Source: Ruminiclostridium cellobioparum DSM 1351 = ATCC 15832
GTDB taxonomy: Bacteria; Bacillota; Clostridia; Acetivibrionales; DSM-1351
Assembly: GCF_000621505.1 (NCBI RefSeq)
Contig: NZ_KK211297.1
Span: 1 to 59,540 of the forward strand
DNA length: 59,540 nucleotides
Direction: 5' to 3'
Below are positions 46,070-54,215 of this stretch, piece after piece. The position numbers and the translations under genes were made by a program. Numbering within the stretch: the first letter of the stretch is position 1; every line of letters starts with the position of its first letter. The notes below the pieces were generated by a model, which saw nothing but the letters and a program-made list of their open reading frames with translations, did no database searches and was not told the origin of the DNA.

Positions 46070-47089
46070 TCAGGGTTTGATAATAATTTTGCCGCTTCTG
46101 CGGTAGGTATCGTCTGTAAAAACACGCTGAATATCGGACAGCGGTAACGTATCGGTAATTAGATCCCTGACGTTGATTTTCTTTGAGCTCAACAGGCTGA
46201 CCGCTCTCTGGTATGTATACGGATTGATAAATGAGGCTTTGATTGAAACTTCCCGTTTGAACAGGTCGAAAGGAGCCAGCGGAATTTGGCAGGCAGGATC
46301 AGTCAGACCAAAAAGCATAGCTGTACCTCCTTTGCCGGCGTATTGGACAGCGTCTGCCATAGTGCTGCTCAGTCCCACGCATTCAATTGTCACGTTTATG
46401 TGCTGTATAAATTGTTTTTTGAGAATGTCAGGTATATTTTCGGTTAAGGGATCAATTGTAATGTCAGCGCCAAGCTTCAACCCAAGCTCTCTTTTTTCTT
46501 TAACCGGTTCAACCAGGATCAGGGTGGAAGCGCCGCTGATGCGTGCCAGCTGAAGCATAATTTGTCCGATTGTCCCGCCGCCGATGACCATGACGGTGTC
46601 TCCCGCTTTTATTCCGGACAGATCAATACCGTGAAGACAGCAGGAGATGGGTTCTGCCATAGCCCCTTCCTCAAAAGACATTTCCTCCCCCATTTTATAT
46701 ACCTGCTTTTGGTTTACAGTGCAATATTCGGCAAATCCGCCGTCTGTTGTGGTGCCGATTCCTATCATATCCTCGCAGAAATGCGCACTGCCGGTTCTAC
46801 AATAGTAGCACGCTCCGCACATGTCGTTAGGGTCTATACATACTCTGTCTCCGGGATGAAAATCCGTCACACCGTACCCCACTTCTTCGATAACGCCGGA
46901 AAACTCATGCCCCAGGATAGTAGGCGGCGTGCACTTTGCGGCGCCTTCCGCTCCGGAATAGATGTGCAAATCCGTGCCGCACACGCCGCAAGCCATGACT
47001 CTGATCCGGACTTCATCGCGGTCCGGTTCGCGTACCTGAACTTCATCAACCCTGATATTTTTTGTTCCGTAAAAAATAGCTGCTTTCAT
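46070..47089 (-). CDS. Zinc-dependent alcohol dehydrogenase (sorbitol/threonine-type)
   Basis: 339 residues of the medium-chain dehydrogenase family. Catalytic zinc ligands are in ACGVCGTDLHIYSG and GHEFSGVIEEVG. The structural zinc Cys set is in DPNDMCGACYYCRTGSAHFC, and the NAD loop is VMVIGGGTIGQIMLQLA. It resembles L-iditol/sorbitol, butanediol or threonine dehydrogenases; the substrate is probably a polyol or hydroxy compound. It is divergent from a ROK regulator with a nested inverted repeat between them, so it is likely sugar-controlled. AAAGGA precedes the ATG. Confidence 0.9.
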   Translation of the reverse strand: MKAAIFYGTKNIRVDEVQVREPDRDEVRIRVMACGVCGTDLHIYSGAEGAAKCTPPTILGHEFSGVIEEVGYGVTDFHPGDRVCIDPNDMCGACYYCRTGSAHFCEDMIGIGTTTDGGFAEYCTVNQKQVYKMGEEMSFEEGAMAEPISCCLHGIDLSGIKAGDTVMVIGGGTIGQIMLQLARISGASTLILVEPVKEKRELGLKLGADITIDPLTENIPDILKKQFIQHINVTIECVGLSSTMADAVQYAGKGGTAMLFGLTDPACQIPLAPFDLFKREVSIKASFINPYTYQRAVSLLSSKKINVRDLITDTLPLSDIQRVFTDDTYRRSGKIIIKP

Positions 47090-47227
47090 TTTAAAATTCC
47101 TTTCCCATTTTCAATATTATGCAACACTCTTTTGCAAATATAGTTTCTATAAGTATGTTATTAATTTTATACAAATATTTAAATAAAATCAAGATTATAT
47201 GTGGGTAAATTAACGATTATTATTATA

Positions 47228-47270
47228 AATAATGAAAACCAAATCTATTTGAATCCATATTTTCATTATT
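47228..47270. promoter_or_regulatory. Nested inverted repeat between ADH and ROK genes
   Basis: Outer arms AATAATGAAAA (47228-47238) and TTTTCATTATT (47260-47270) pair perfectly. Inside lies CAAAT-CT-ATTTG (47240-47251). It is placed between divergent genes, 62 bases before the ROK start codon, and a TATAAT-like box follows on the plus strand near 47284. Probably the ROK operator. Confidence 0.55.
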
Positions 47271-47332
47271 TCTGATTTGAGATATAATAACATTGTTATC
47301 ATAAATAAAATTGTCAGATTAGAAGGGTTTAC

Positions 47333-48454
47333 ATGAAAAAAGTAACTACGGCAGAACTTAAGAAAATAAATCGCAGCAATATTTTTAAACTTATTTATAA
47401 AGAGCAGAAGATTTCAAAACAGGATATAGCAGCCCGGCTGCAGCTTAGCATGCCGCCTGTCACACAGTGTTTGAAGGAATTGGAGCAGCTTCAGCTCATT
47501 GAAAAAAATGGACTCTTTGAATCATCGGGCGGAAGAAAACCACAAGTAATCAGCTGTATACCGAAAAGCCGGATAAGCTTCGGCGTAGAGATCCTCAAAA
47601 ATCAGATAAGAATTGTATCTATCGATATATACGGTAAAGTGCTGAAGGAAAACCGGCTTGATCTGGCCTATTCTAATACGGAGGGTTATTACAGGCATTT
47701 GGGGGAATTCGTCAACTCCTTTATTTCAGCAATGCACGTTGCCTCCAAGCGGATACTGGGAGTGGGAATAGCTGTACAGGGCCTTGTCTCGCCTGACGGC
47801 AATTCAATCACTTACAGCACCATACTGGAGTGCACCGGTGCAAGTTTGGAAGACTTCTGCGAATTTATAAATTATCCGTGCAGGTTGACCCATGACTCGG
47901 AAGCGGCCGCTTATGCCGAACTATGGTTTTCCAAAGATATCACCGATGCAATCTATGTTTCTTTGAGCAAAAACCTGGGCGGCGCCGTTGTAATTAATTC
48001 TGCCATATATAAAGGACAGGGAATTGGCAGCGGACTCATCGAGCATATGGTTATAAAACCCGGCGGACGGCAATGTTATTGCGGAAAAAAAGGTTGCCTT
48101 GAAGCCTATTGCTCTGCCGACGCATTAGTCGGAGAAGCTCGCAGTCTGGATGATTTTTTCGCTTCCTTACGATCTGGAAAAGCAGAAGAAACTGCCCGCT
48201 GGCATCAATACCTGGATGATTTGTCCACCGCTATTAATAACATGCACATGCTGATTGATTGCGACGTTATATTGGGAGGCCATATTGCCCCCTATTTGAA
48301 TGAAAGCGATTTTGACGAATTGCTTGCATTTGCACATGAAAAATGTTCATTTGCTGAGAAGCGCCGCTACATTCACACAGGGAAGTGTACACATGCTGTA
48401 GTTGCAACCGGCGCAGCACTTTTGTTTGTCAACGACTTTCTGGATTCGATATAG
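47333..48454 (+). CDS. ROK-family transcriptional regulator (XylR/NagC type)
   Basis: 373 residues. An N-terminal winged HTH (KLIYKEQKISKQDIAARLQLSMPP) is followed by a ROK sugar-kinase-like domain with the zinc motif GGRQCYCGKKGCLEAYCS and sugar-binding segment LGVGIAVQGLVSPDG. ROK regulators bind sugars or sugar phosphates and repress nearby genes. Divergent to the zinc alcohol dehydrogenase, which is the likely target. Its kinase phosphate loop is weak, as usual for regulators of this family. AGAAGGG precedes the ATG. Confidence 0.9.
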   Translation: MKKVTTAELKKINRSNIFKLIYKEQKISKQDIAARLQLSMPPVTQCLKELEQLQLIEKNGLFESSGGRKPQVISCIPKSRISFGVEILKNQIRIVSIDIYGKVLKENRLDLAYSNTEGYYRHLGEFVNSFISAMHVASKRILGVGIAVQGLVSPDGNSITYSTILECTGASLEDFCEFINYPCRLTHDSEAAAYAELWFSKDITDAIYVSLSKNLGGAVVINSAIYKGQGIGSGLIEHMVIKPGGRQCYCGKKGCLEAYCSADALVGEARSLDDFFASLRSGKAEETARWHQYLDDLSTAINNMHMLIDCDVILGGHIAPYLNESDFDELLAFAHEKCSFAEKRRYIHTGKCTHAVVATGAALLFVNDFLDSI

Positions 48455-48463
48455 TCGAATTCT

Positions 48464-48793
48464 TTATTTCCTTATCTCTTTATCAGTTAATGCATTGGCT
48501 GTGGCATAGACTACACACAAATCATGGGGTGTACATAAATGCAGCAACCGTTCAAGCTTGCTCAGCATTTCAGTATTCTCAGCCTTAACCGGGAAGAACA
48601 CCCTGTCTACTGAGAAATTCAAAGTGACAGCAATACTGTGGAGAAGTTCTACTGACGGCATTCTGCTTCCCGATTCCAGCTGTTTTACATGGACAGGCGT
48701 CACTCCAAGCATTTCTGCCAGTTTTTCCTGAGTTAATTTGTTTTCTATCCGGGCGTTGCGTATGGCGGCCCCAAATTCTTTTCGATTCAGCAT
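48464..48793 (-). CDS. XRE-family HTH regulator
   Basis: 109 residues. The HTH lies at about 8-62 (GAAIRNARIENKLTQEKLAEML, then VTPVHVKQLESGSRMPSVELLHSIAVTLN). The tail of 40 residues has no recognised domain. Its stop lies 9 bases from the convergent ROK stop. It is divergent from the receiver-like gene at 48949, with repeated AGAATA boxes between, so it probably represses both. A GGAGG lies rather far (16 bases) before the ATG. Confidence 0.88.
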   Translation of the reverse strand: MLNRKEFGAAIRNARIENKLTQEKLAEMLGVTPVHVKQLESGSRMPSVELLHSIAVTLNFSVDRVFFPVKAENTEMLSKLERLLHLCTPHDLCVVYATANALTDKEIRK

Positions 48794-48824
48794 AATATAC
48801 TCTAAGCCTCCTTTATAGTAATCT

Positions 48825-48890
48825 TAAAGAATACAAATATACTTGAAAATTAGCGAAAAGAATACTAAAATATATTCTTATAGAATACCA
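48825..48890. promoter_or_regulatory. Repeated AGAATAC boxes, probable XRE operators
   Basis: Copies of AGAATAC-like boxes lie near 48829, 48859 and 48882. They include an inverted repeat AGAATA-N8-TATTCT (48859-48878) and an overlapping palindrome TTCTTATAGAA (48875-48885). They sit between divergent XRE and receiver-like genes. Confidence 0.55.
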
Positions 48891-48948
48891 TAAAGCTGGC
48901 AATTTTATGCATAGCGGATGAAACTCCTACGAAAGGAAGCAAAAAAAC

Positions 48949-49449
48949 ATGAATATGGAAGCAAAAAACACTTCCCCTCTTTGCGTTTTAATTTTATCGG
49001 ACCGACTATTAAATTATGCTCAAAAGCTGGCCGATTACCTGACTTCAGTCGGGATTCAGGTTGCCGCCCTTGCCACATCCAAAGAGCAGGCACTGATGTT
49101 TTGCGACGAGAGGATTGATTTTCTCATTATTGCGGGATACTTAAAGAATCAGATAAATTATGGAATCATTAAAGAATGCGGAAGCCGGGGGCTCCCCGCT
49201 GTTGCGGTGCATTGGGCCATGCTGGATGACCTGATCTCCGGCTACTGCAGGACGTATAAAATTCCATTACAATTTGAACGAACTTTGCCTATGGAGGAAT
49301 TTGTGTTGTTCCTGTGGCAGAACCGCCCTTTACACTTGGCCCTTCCAGATGAGGAAGTGCTGGATGTCCAAACAAAACCGGATGACAAACATCTGAAAAT
49401 TTTTATATCAAAAATCATAGCGTTTTTACGGAATTTCTTATTTCTTTGA
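48949..49449 (+). CDS. Receiver-like (pseudo-REC) protein of unknown function
   Basis: 166 residues. The first 110 residues have the strand-helix rhythm of a response-regulator receiver or ANTAR-type N-domain: CVLILSDRLLNYAQKLADYL, then IDFLIIAGYLKNQINYG. The position expected to hold the phospho-acceptor Asp reads IIAGY, and the acidic pair is absent. The final 20 residues are hydrophobic and basic (FISKIIAFLRNFLFL), possibly membrane-associating. Divergent from an XRE regulator and not in an operon. I do not recognise a named family. Confidence 0.55.
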   Translation: MNMEAKNTSPLCVLILSDRLLNYAQKLADYLTSVGIQVAALATSKEQALMFCDERIDFLIIAGYLKNQINYGIIKECGSRGLPAVAVHWAMLDDLISGYCRTYKIPLQFERTLPMEEFVLFLWQNRPLHLALPDEEVLDVQTKPDDKHLKIFISKIIAFLRNFLFL

Positions 49450-49497
49450 TTTCAACAATTTGCAAAAGAGTCAAAAGAACAGGTCGGCAAAATCTAT

Positions 49498-49848
49498 TTA
49501 TTTTCTTAATATTTTCTGCATTGTTTTACCTTTGGCTAACTCATCGATTAATTTATCCAAGTATCGGATTTGCCGCATTAATTCATCTTCTATTTCTTCT
49601 ACCCGATATCCACAAATTACTCCTTTGATGAGTGAAACATTCGGATTAATATGAGGTGCTTGTTTAAAAAACGTTTCCATATCCACTTCATTAATTATTT
49701 GTTGCTGTAATGAATTTTCATCGTAACCGGTAAGCCAAAAAATGATTTCATCTACTTCTTTTCTTGTTCTTCCTTTTTTTTCAGCTTTTTGTATATAGAG
49801 CGGATAGATACTTGAAAAAGACATTGTATAAATGCGTGGTTTCTCCAT
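49498..49848 (-). CDS. DUF2200 family protein
   Basis: 116 residues. The diagnostic opening [21 protein letters not shown] and [19 protein letters not shown] identifies DUF2200. The remainder, with [22 protein letters not shown], also fits. The function is unknown; members are small soluble single-domain proteins. AAAGGAG precedes the ATG. Confidence 0.85.
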   Translation of the reverse strand: MEKPRIYTMSFSSIYPLYIQKAEKKGRTRKEVDEIIFWLTGYDENSLQQQIINEVDMETFFKQAPHINPNVSLIKGVICGYRVEEIEDELMRQIRYLDKLIDELAKGKTMQKILRK

Positions 49849-50212
49849 TTTAAAATTCTCCTTTGATTTTTATAAAAAATAATTATATATTAATAATTTG
49901 GAATTTTATATATCTGTCTATGTGTTCCATAAGAACATTTTATTGTTCAGCTTTAATAAATTCAAGAACAAACTCTAAAAATCCTAATATTACCTATGAA
50001 AAATTGTATGATCCGGGTGCAGCATATGCTTGAAAAAGGATCTCCTGATTGGTGGACCACAGGTAACGGAATTGACCTCGACGATTTTTATAGGCGTTCC
50101 TTGAGTCAGGGACTTTCCTACCACGAAGAGCAATCATGTACATTATATGGATAATGCGCAGTTTACAACTCGACAGGATTAGTTGGTTATATACATAATG
50201 AATCGATTTTAT
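49849..50212. other. Gap with possible decayed coding sequence
   Basis: No intact gene. Two short frames look protein-like. One is at 49996-50154 (listed separately). The other, in another frame, reads NPNITYEKLYDPGAAYA before a stop near 50030. Their closeness in shifted frames suggests a decayed gene. Confidence 0.3.
49996..50154 (+). CDS. Small unidentified ORF, 52 residues
   Basis: ATG to TAA, 52 residues, with the segment GSPDWWTTGNGIDLDDFYRR. No good ribosome site and no known family. It may be a piece of a broken gene rather than a functional one. Confidence 0.2.
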   Translation: MKNCMIRVQHMLEKGSPDWWTTGNGIDLDDFYRRSLSQGLSYHEEQSCTLYG

Positions 50213-51178
50213 TTACTTCCGCACTGGTCTGATATACTTAAAATACCGTTCCGGATTAAAATAAAAGTAAATTATTCTACCGGGGGAAGTATCAAAGCAG
50301 TAGCCAGTACCTGCAAAATCAAAAGTTGCCATTGCCTTTTCAATCCTTTCCTCCACACTACGATTTTCCTGCTCATAATCGAATGTCCCATGTTCAAAAA
50401 CAATATACTCGGCTTCGGGAACATCAATCATAAGCATCTGCGGTGGTACTTCGCCTTTATAATCAAAAGGAAGTCGTACACCATAACACTCTGTGCGTGG
50501 TATACCCCAATCGCAGAGTCTGCCGTCCGGGTCATTAATGTACGCCATAATCTGACCGCTGCCGCCGTTAGATTCGCTCCCACCATCGTCATCCAATTTA
50601 CCCTTGATACTATCGAGTAAGCCGCAGATTGTTTCGCAGTCCTGTCCCGGAATAAGACTTTGCTTTTGCCAAAAATCCCAATACCCATTACTCTCATAGT
50701 TTTTAATGTGCAAAAATTTGTGTGCGGGAATGGTTACAAAATAAATTTTAACATCATCTGCAGATTTCATCATACCAATCTCTCCCAATCCTAAAAAGTA
50801 GCGGTCGAAAGGGTTTATTTTTGTACGAAGAACGACAGGTTTAGGCTTTTTTCGATATTCACTTGGAGTTACACCATATGTTCCCTTAAAAGCTCTGGTA
50901 AAAGCTTCATGTGATGAAAAACCATAATCAAAAGCAATATCTAAAAGGCTTTTTTCACTATCCCGAACCTCTTTCAGTGCAAAGGCTAATTTTCTATGCC
51001 GCAGATAATCCCTAAATTGTATACCCGATATTTCTTTGAATTTTCTCGTTGTATAAAATTCGGAATAACCCAGCCTGCGTGAAAGAAAGCGTAGTGTCAA
51101 GGCTTCATCATTATAATTTTTAATACATTTGTCAATTTCATCAACGATTATTTGAATTTGCCTCTGCCACTCATACAT
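50213..51178 (-). CDS. AraC-family regulator with GyrI-like effector domain
   Basis: About 321 residues. The N-terminal AraC double HTH (about 1-115) includes LTLRFLSRRLGYSEFYTTRK and LLDIAFDYGFSSHEAFTRAFK followed by YGVTPSEYRK. The C-terminal part is a GyrI-like small-molecule-binding domain (VTIPAHKFLHIKNYES, LMIDVPEAEYIVFEHG). Regulators of this type respond to drugs or other hydrophobic compounds. An ATG at 51178 follows GGGGTG at good spacing; a GTG at 51190 would add four residues. The regulated gene is not obvious. Confidence 0.88.
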   Translation of the reverse strand: MYEWQRQIQIIVDEIDKCIKNYNDEALTLRFLSRRLGYSEFYTTRKFKEISGIQFRDYLRHRKLAFALKEVRDSEKSLLDIAFDYGFSSHEAFTRAFKGTYGVTPSEYRKKPKPVVLRTKINPFDRYFLGLGEIGMMKSADDVKIYFVTIPAHKFLHIKNYESNGYWDFWQKQSLIPGQDCETICGLLDSIKGKLDDDGGSESNGGSGQIMAYINDPDGRLCDWGIPRTECYGVRLPFDYKGEVPPQMLMIDVPEAEYIVFEHGTFDYEQENRSVEERIEKAMATFDFAGTGYCFDTSPGRIIYFYFNPERYFKYIRPVRK

Positions 51179-51347
51179 TCGTCCGTTCACCCCGTTTCAG
51201 CCGCCCTACATTTATTATGAAGAAATAGAAAGATTGCTGCTTGATTTTACTTGCTGATTTTCAAGCGTAAAATTCAAATTTGCACATTCACTAAAAAGCT
51301 TCGGCTCATATTGCTTTGCTAAGTTGCAAACAAGTTATCATAAATGC

Positions 51348-52856
51348 TTATACATCATATAACTTGCCGAATTTACCGTTGAGATACTCTATAAAGTATT
51401 TTGCACTCAGTTCCTCGCCTGTAACTTTCTTGATTAATTCAGCCGGCTTTAATATTGCACCATACTGATGAACATTTTCCTTTAACCATTTGGTAATAGA
51501 CGAAAAGTCTCCATTGTAGATTTTATGATTCCAATCTGGAATTTCCTCTTTTAGCTTATTGAAAATTTGCGCCCCGTACAAGTTTCCAAGTGCATAGGTT
51601 GGAAAGTACCCAAAATCACCGCCCGACCAATGAACGTCTTGCAATACTCCGTCGGCATAGTTTTCCGGTTCCACACCCAAATACTCCTTATATTTTTCAT
51701 TCCAAAGCCTTGGAACATCATCAATGTTGATATCACTGTTTATCAGGAGCTTTTCCATTTCATAGCGAATGATTATATGAAGACTATAAGTTAATTCATC
51801 TGCATCAATCCTGATTAAAGATGGCTCCACACGGTTGATTGCCTTATAAAATGATATGAGCTCCACCCCTTCAAGCTCTTTATAGGTTTCATGAAACTTT
51901 GGATAAAAATAGCTCCAAAACTCCATGCTTTTCCCAAGGATATTTTCATAAAACCGTGATTGCGACTCGTGCATACCCATTGATGCACCTGAACCTAAAG
52001 AAGTTCCCTCAAGTTCATCCGGAATATTTTGTTCGTAGATTCCATGTCCGCCTTCGTGAATCATGGAGAAGATTGCAGGTCTGAAATCCGAAGTATCGTA
52101 TTTTGTAGTTATTCTGACATCCTTATTTCCAAAGTTCGTCGTAAACGGATGCTCGGATACATCGATCCTTCCTCTTTTTTCGTAATCATAGCCGATCTGT
52201 CTTAAAATGGTTTCTCCCAGCTTTCTCTGGCTTTCAACAGAGTAATTTCCTTTTAAAAAAGTATCATCAGTTTTAATTTTCGAATTTTTAATTCTTTTAA
52301 GTAAATCAACGAGTGATTCTCGCAATTCTCCGAATACTACATCAAGCCTTTCTGTTGTCATTCCAGGTTCATAAATATCTAAAAGACCATCATACTTGCT
52401 GCTGGCAAAACCCCAGTATTCAGAGAACCTTTTATTATAAGCGATAAGCTTAGCAAGGTGTGGCTTGAAAATCGAGAAGTCATTTTTCTTTTTAGCTTCC
52501 TCCCATGCACTTTGCGAGAGTGACTTATCAATTTCATATTGAATGTACTCAGCTTCAGGTATCTTCATTGCGTAATTATAATTTTTTGTTGTTTTTTCTA
52601 TCATGGCTTTGGTTAAATCATCCAAATCATCAATTCCATTAAAATAATCGATAAACTCTTTCATTTTTTCTGATGTTGTAAGCTTGTAGCTCTCACCTGT
52701 CAGGTATCCAATCATTTCACTTCTGTATCCAATTGCCTCTTTTGGCATATTGACAACACTGTCCCAATGCAACAACGAAATAGAACTGCCCAGATACTCT
52801 ACTTTTTTAAGATATTCTTTCAATTCTTCAATTTTCGTAATTGTTTTTTTATTCAT
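51348..52856 (-). CDS. M32-family metallocarboxypeptidase (Taq type)
   Basis: 502 residues, all helical, normal length for thermostable carboxypeptidase 1. The zinc motif is SMIHEGGHGIYEQN (HEXXH type), with the downstream Glu in GMHESQSRFYENILG. Other family marks are LHWDSVVNMPK near the N-terminus, DVRITTKYD and YALGNLYGAQIF. It removes C-terminal residues from peptides in the cytoplasm. AAAGGAG precedes the ATG. It stands alone. Confidence 0.95.
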   Translation of the reverse strand: MNKKTITKIEELKEYLKKVEYLGSSISLLHWDSVVNMPKEAIGYRSEMIGYLTGESYKLTTSEKMKEFIDYFNGIDDLDDLTKAMIEKTTKNYNYAMKIPEAEYIQYEIDKSLSQSAWEEAKKKNDFSIFKPHLAKLIAYNKRFSEYWGFASSKYDGLLDIYEPGMTTERLDVVFGELRESLVDLLKRIKNSKIKTDDTFLKGNYSVESQRKLGETILRQIGYDYEKRGRIDVSEHPFTTNFGNKDVRITTKYDTSDFRPAIFSMIHEGGHGIYEQNIPDELEGTSLGSGASMGMHESQSRFYENILGKSMEFWSYFYPKFHETYKELEGVELISFYKAINRVEPSLIRIDADELTYSLHIIIRYEMEKLLINSDINIDDVPRLWNEKYKEYLGVEPENYADGVLQDVHWSGGDFGYFPTYALGNLYGAQIFNKLKEEIPDWNHKIYNGDFSSITKWLKENVHQYGAILKPAELIKKVTGEELSAKYFIEYLNGKFGKLYDV

Positions 52857-53074
52857 TGTAATCTCCTTTATTCTTATACTGCTTTTACAGGTATCACTTC
52901 ATTTGTTCTCCTTATCCATCACGTATCTCCTGTTTTTTTAAGCTTCAATGCCTAAGCTATTTATATCAATTCACGACATCACTATTAGTTTGCTGATAAT
53001 AGTAATATTATTCGATAAGGGTTTCCATTTTCCTCCATAAAGCTATAATAAAATTCGTATCCGATTCAGGTTGC
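52857..53074. other. AT-rich upstream region of the M32 gene
   Basis: Upstream region of the carboxypeptidase gene. AT-rich with no coding signal and no clear terminator. Confidence 0.3.
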
Positions 53075-53200
53075 CTAACGCTTGGCAATGTCACTGATTT
53101 TATAAAGAATATTGTTCCAGGTAATCGGTATATCTTCACCGAACATACTCCACAAACTACATTTGCAGTTCTTCTGTACGCAATATTTTTGCTTTTGAAT
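53075..53200 (-). pseudogene. Possible gene fragment overlapping the XRE upstream region
   Basis: A stop-to-stop minus frame of 41 codons has protein-like composition: YCVQKNCKCSLWSMFGED, then IPITWNNILYKISDIAKR and TAG. It has no usable start and I recognise no family. It overlaps the plus-strand 5' extension of the XRE gene, so only one of the two can be real coding sequence in this stretch. Confidence 0.2.
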
Positions 53201-53241
53201 TCATATATGGAAGAATACGAAATTTACGCGAGGATAAGGAT

Positions 53242-53421
53242 ATGACACAAACACAGGTTGCAGCATACCTTAATTGCAGTCAAAGAATTTATAGTAATTA
53301 TGAGCGTGGCGAAGTGGATATACCTACCAGTATCTTAATCAAACTGGCAGATCTACATAATACAAGTACAGACTATCTTCTTAACAGGACAAATGTTAAA
53401 AAACCATATTCTAAAGACTGA
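53242..53421 (+). CDS. Small XRE-family HTH protein with unclear start
   Basis: From ATG, 59 residues: MTQTQVAAYLNCSQRIYSNY with ERGEVDIPTSILIKLADLHN and TSTDYLLNRTN, a clear Cro/C1-type HTH. Homology continues upstream without an ATG (EFIYGRIRNLREDKD from about 53197). That would supply helix 1 of the fold, and the frame is open back to 53125 with no ATG, GTG or TTG. The gene therefore either uses a rare start such as ATT or has lost its start codon. Confidence 0.6.
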   Translation: MTQTQVAAYLNCSQRIYSNYERGEVDIPTSILIKLADLHNTSTDYLLNRTNVKKPYSKD

Positions 53422-53493
53422 AGAAACATATGCTTTAGGAGACCGCAACTATTCACACAAATAAAACCCTAAAATCTCTTTGCGTTTAAATGG

Positions 53494-54096
53494 CTATGTC
53501 AATAGCCGCTCATTACAATTGTCAACACCAGATAACCGTTGCCCCAGCATGTCCCAATCCTCCATAAACTGACGTGCCAGATTGGGCCGTCTCCTCACAG
53601 CCAGCGGATGATAGGAGACAATGCAGGGATATCCCAGTACAACATGCCATAGCCCTCTCAAATTTTTTACATGGGCCTCCCTATCATCAAACATCGCCTG
53701 AACAACCGTATCTCCCAGACAAACCATGAATTTGGGCCCTATGGTTTTTATTTGTTGAATGAGAAATGGTTTACTGAAAGCTCTAACTTCTTCCCTGTTA
53801 TACCTGCGAAGAGGTCTGCATTTTAAAAGATAGGTCAAATAGATGTCCTCCGGCGGCAAATTGGCTCTATGCAAAGCTGTCTGCAGCGTTTGCCTCGTTC
53901 CGCAGACATATTCATTGCCCTCTTTGTCTTCACGGGCGCCTGGATTATTTAAAATTATAACAACAGACGCGCCGGGATTTCCTTCCCCCCAAATGACGCG
54001 AGATTTTTCCGTGCATATTTCACATTCTCTATAACCGGCGGCGGCTTCTGGCAATTTGTCTTCCGGCCAAATCCCAGGTTCAAAGCACGACTCCAT
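53494..54096 (-). CDS. Uracil-DNA glycosylase, family 4-like
   Basis: About 200 residues. Family marks are CEICTEKSRVIWGEGNPGA with Fe-S cysteines, a motif I variant (LNNPGAREDKEG in place of GEAPG.. in typical members), LLKCRPLRRYN with a further Cys, FMVCLGDTVVQAMF, and the late motif CIVSYHPLAVRRRP. It removes uracil from DNA to start base-excision repair. The ATG at 54096 follows GGAGG at 5 bases; the ATG at 54108 contains that site and is unlikely to be the start. Confidence 0.88.
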   Translation of the reverse strand: MESCFEPGIWPEDKLPEAAAGYRECEICTEKSRVIWGEGNPGASVVIILNNPGAREDKEGNEYVCGTRQTLQTALHRANLPPEDIYLTYLLKCRPLRRYNREEVRAFSKPFLIQQIKTIGPKFMVCLGDTVVQAMFDDREAHVKNLRGLWHVVLGYPCIVSYHPLAVRRRPNLARQFMEDWDMLGQRLSGVDNCNERLLT

Positions 54097-54215
54097 ATTT
54101 ACCTCCATGAGTTCAAACTAACTCTCCCAAACCTATCGGGTTCATTGTATCAAACATTCAGGGCAGCACTTCATTTATTATATTGCCCACAATTTTGGAT
54201 ATGTTTCATGCCGGC

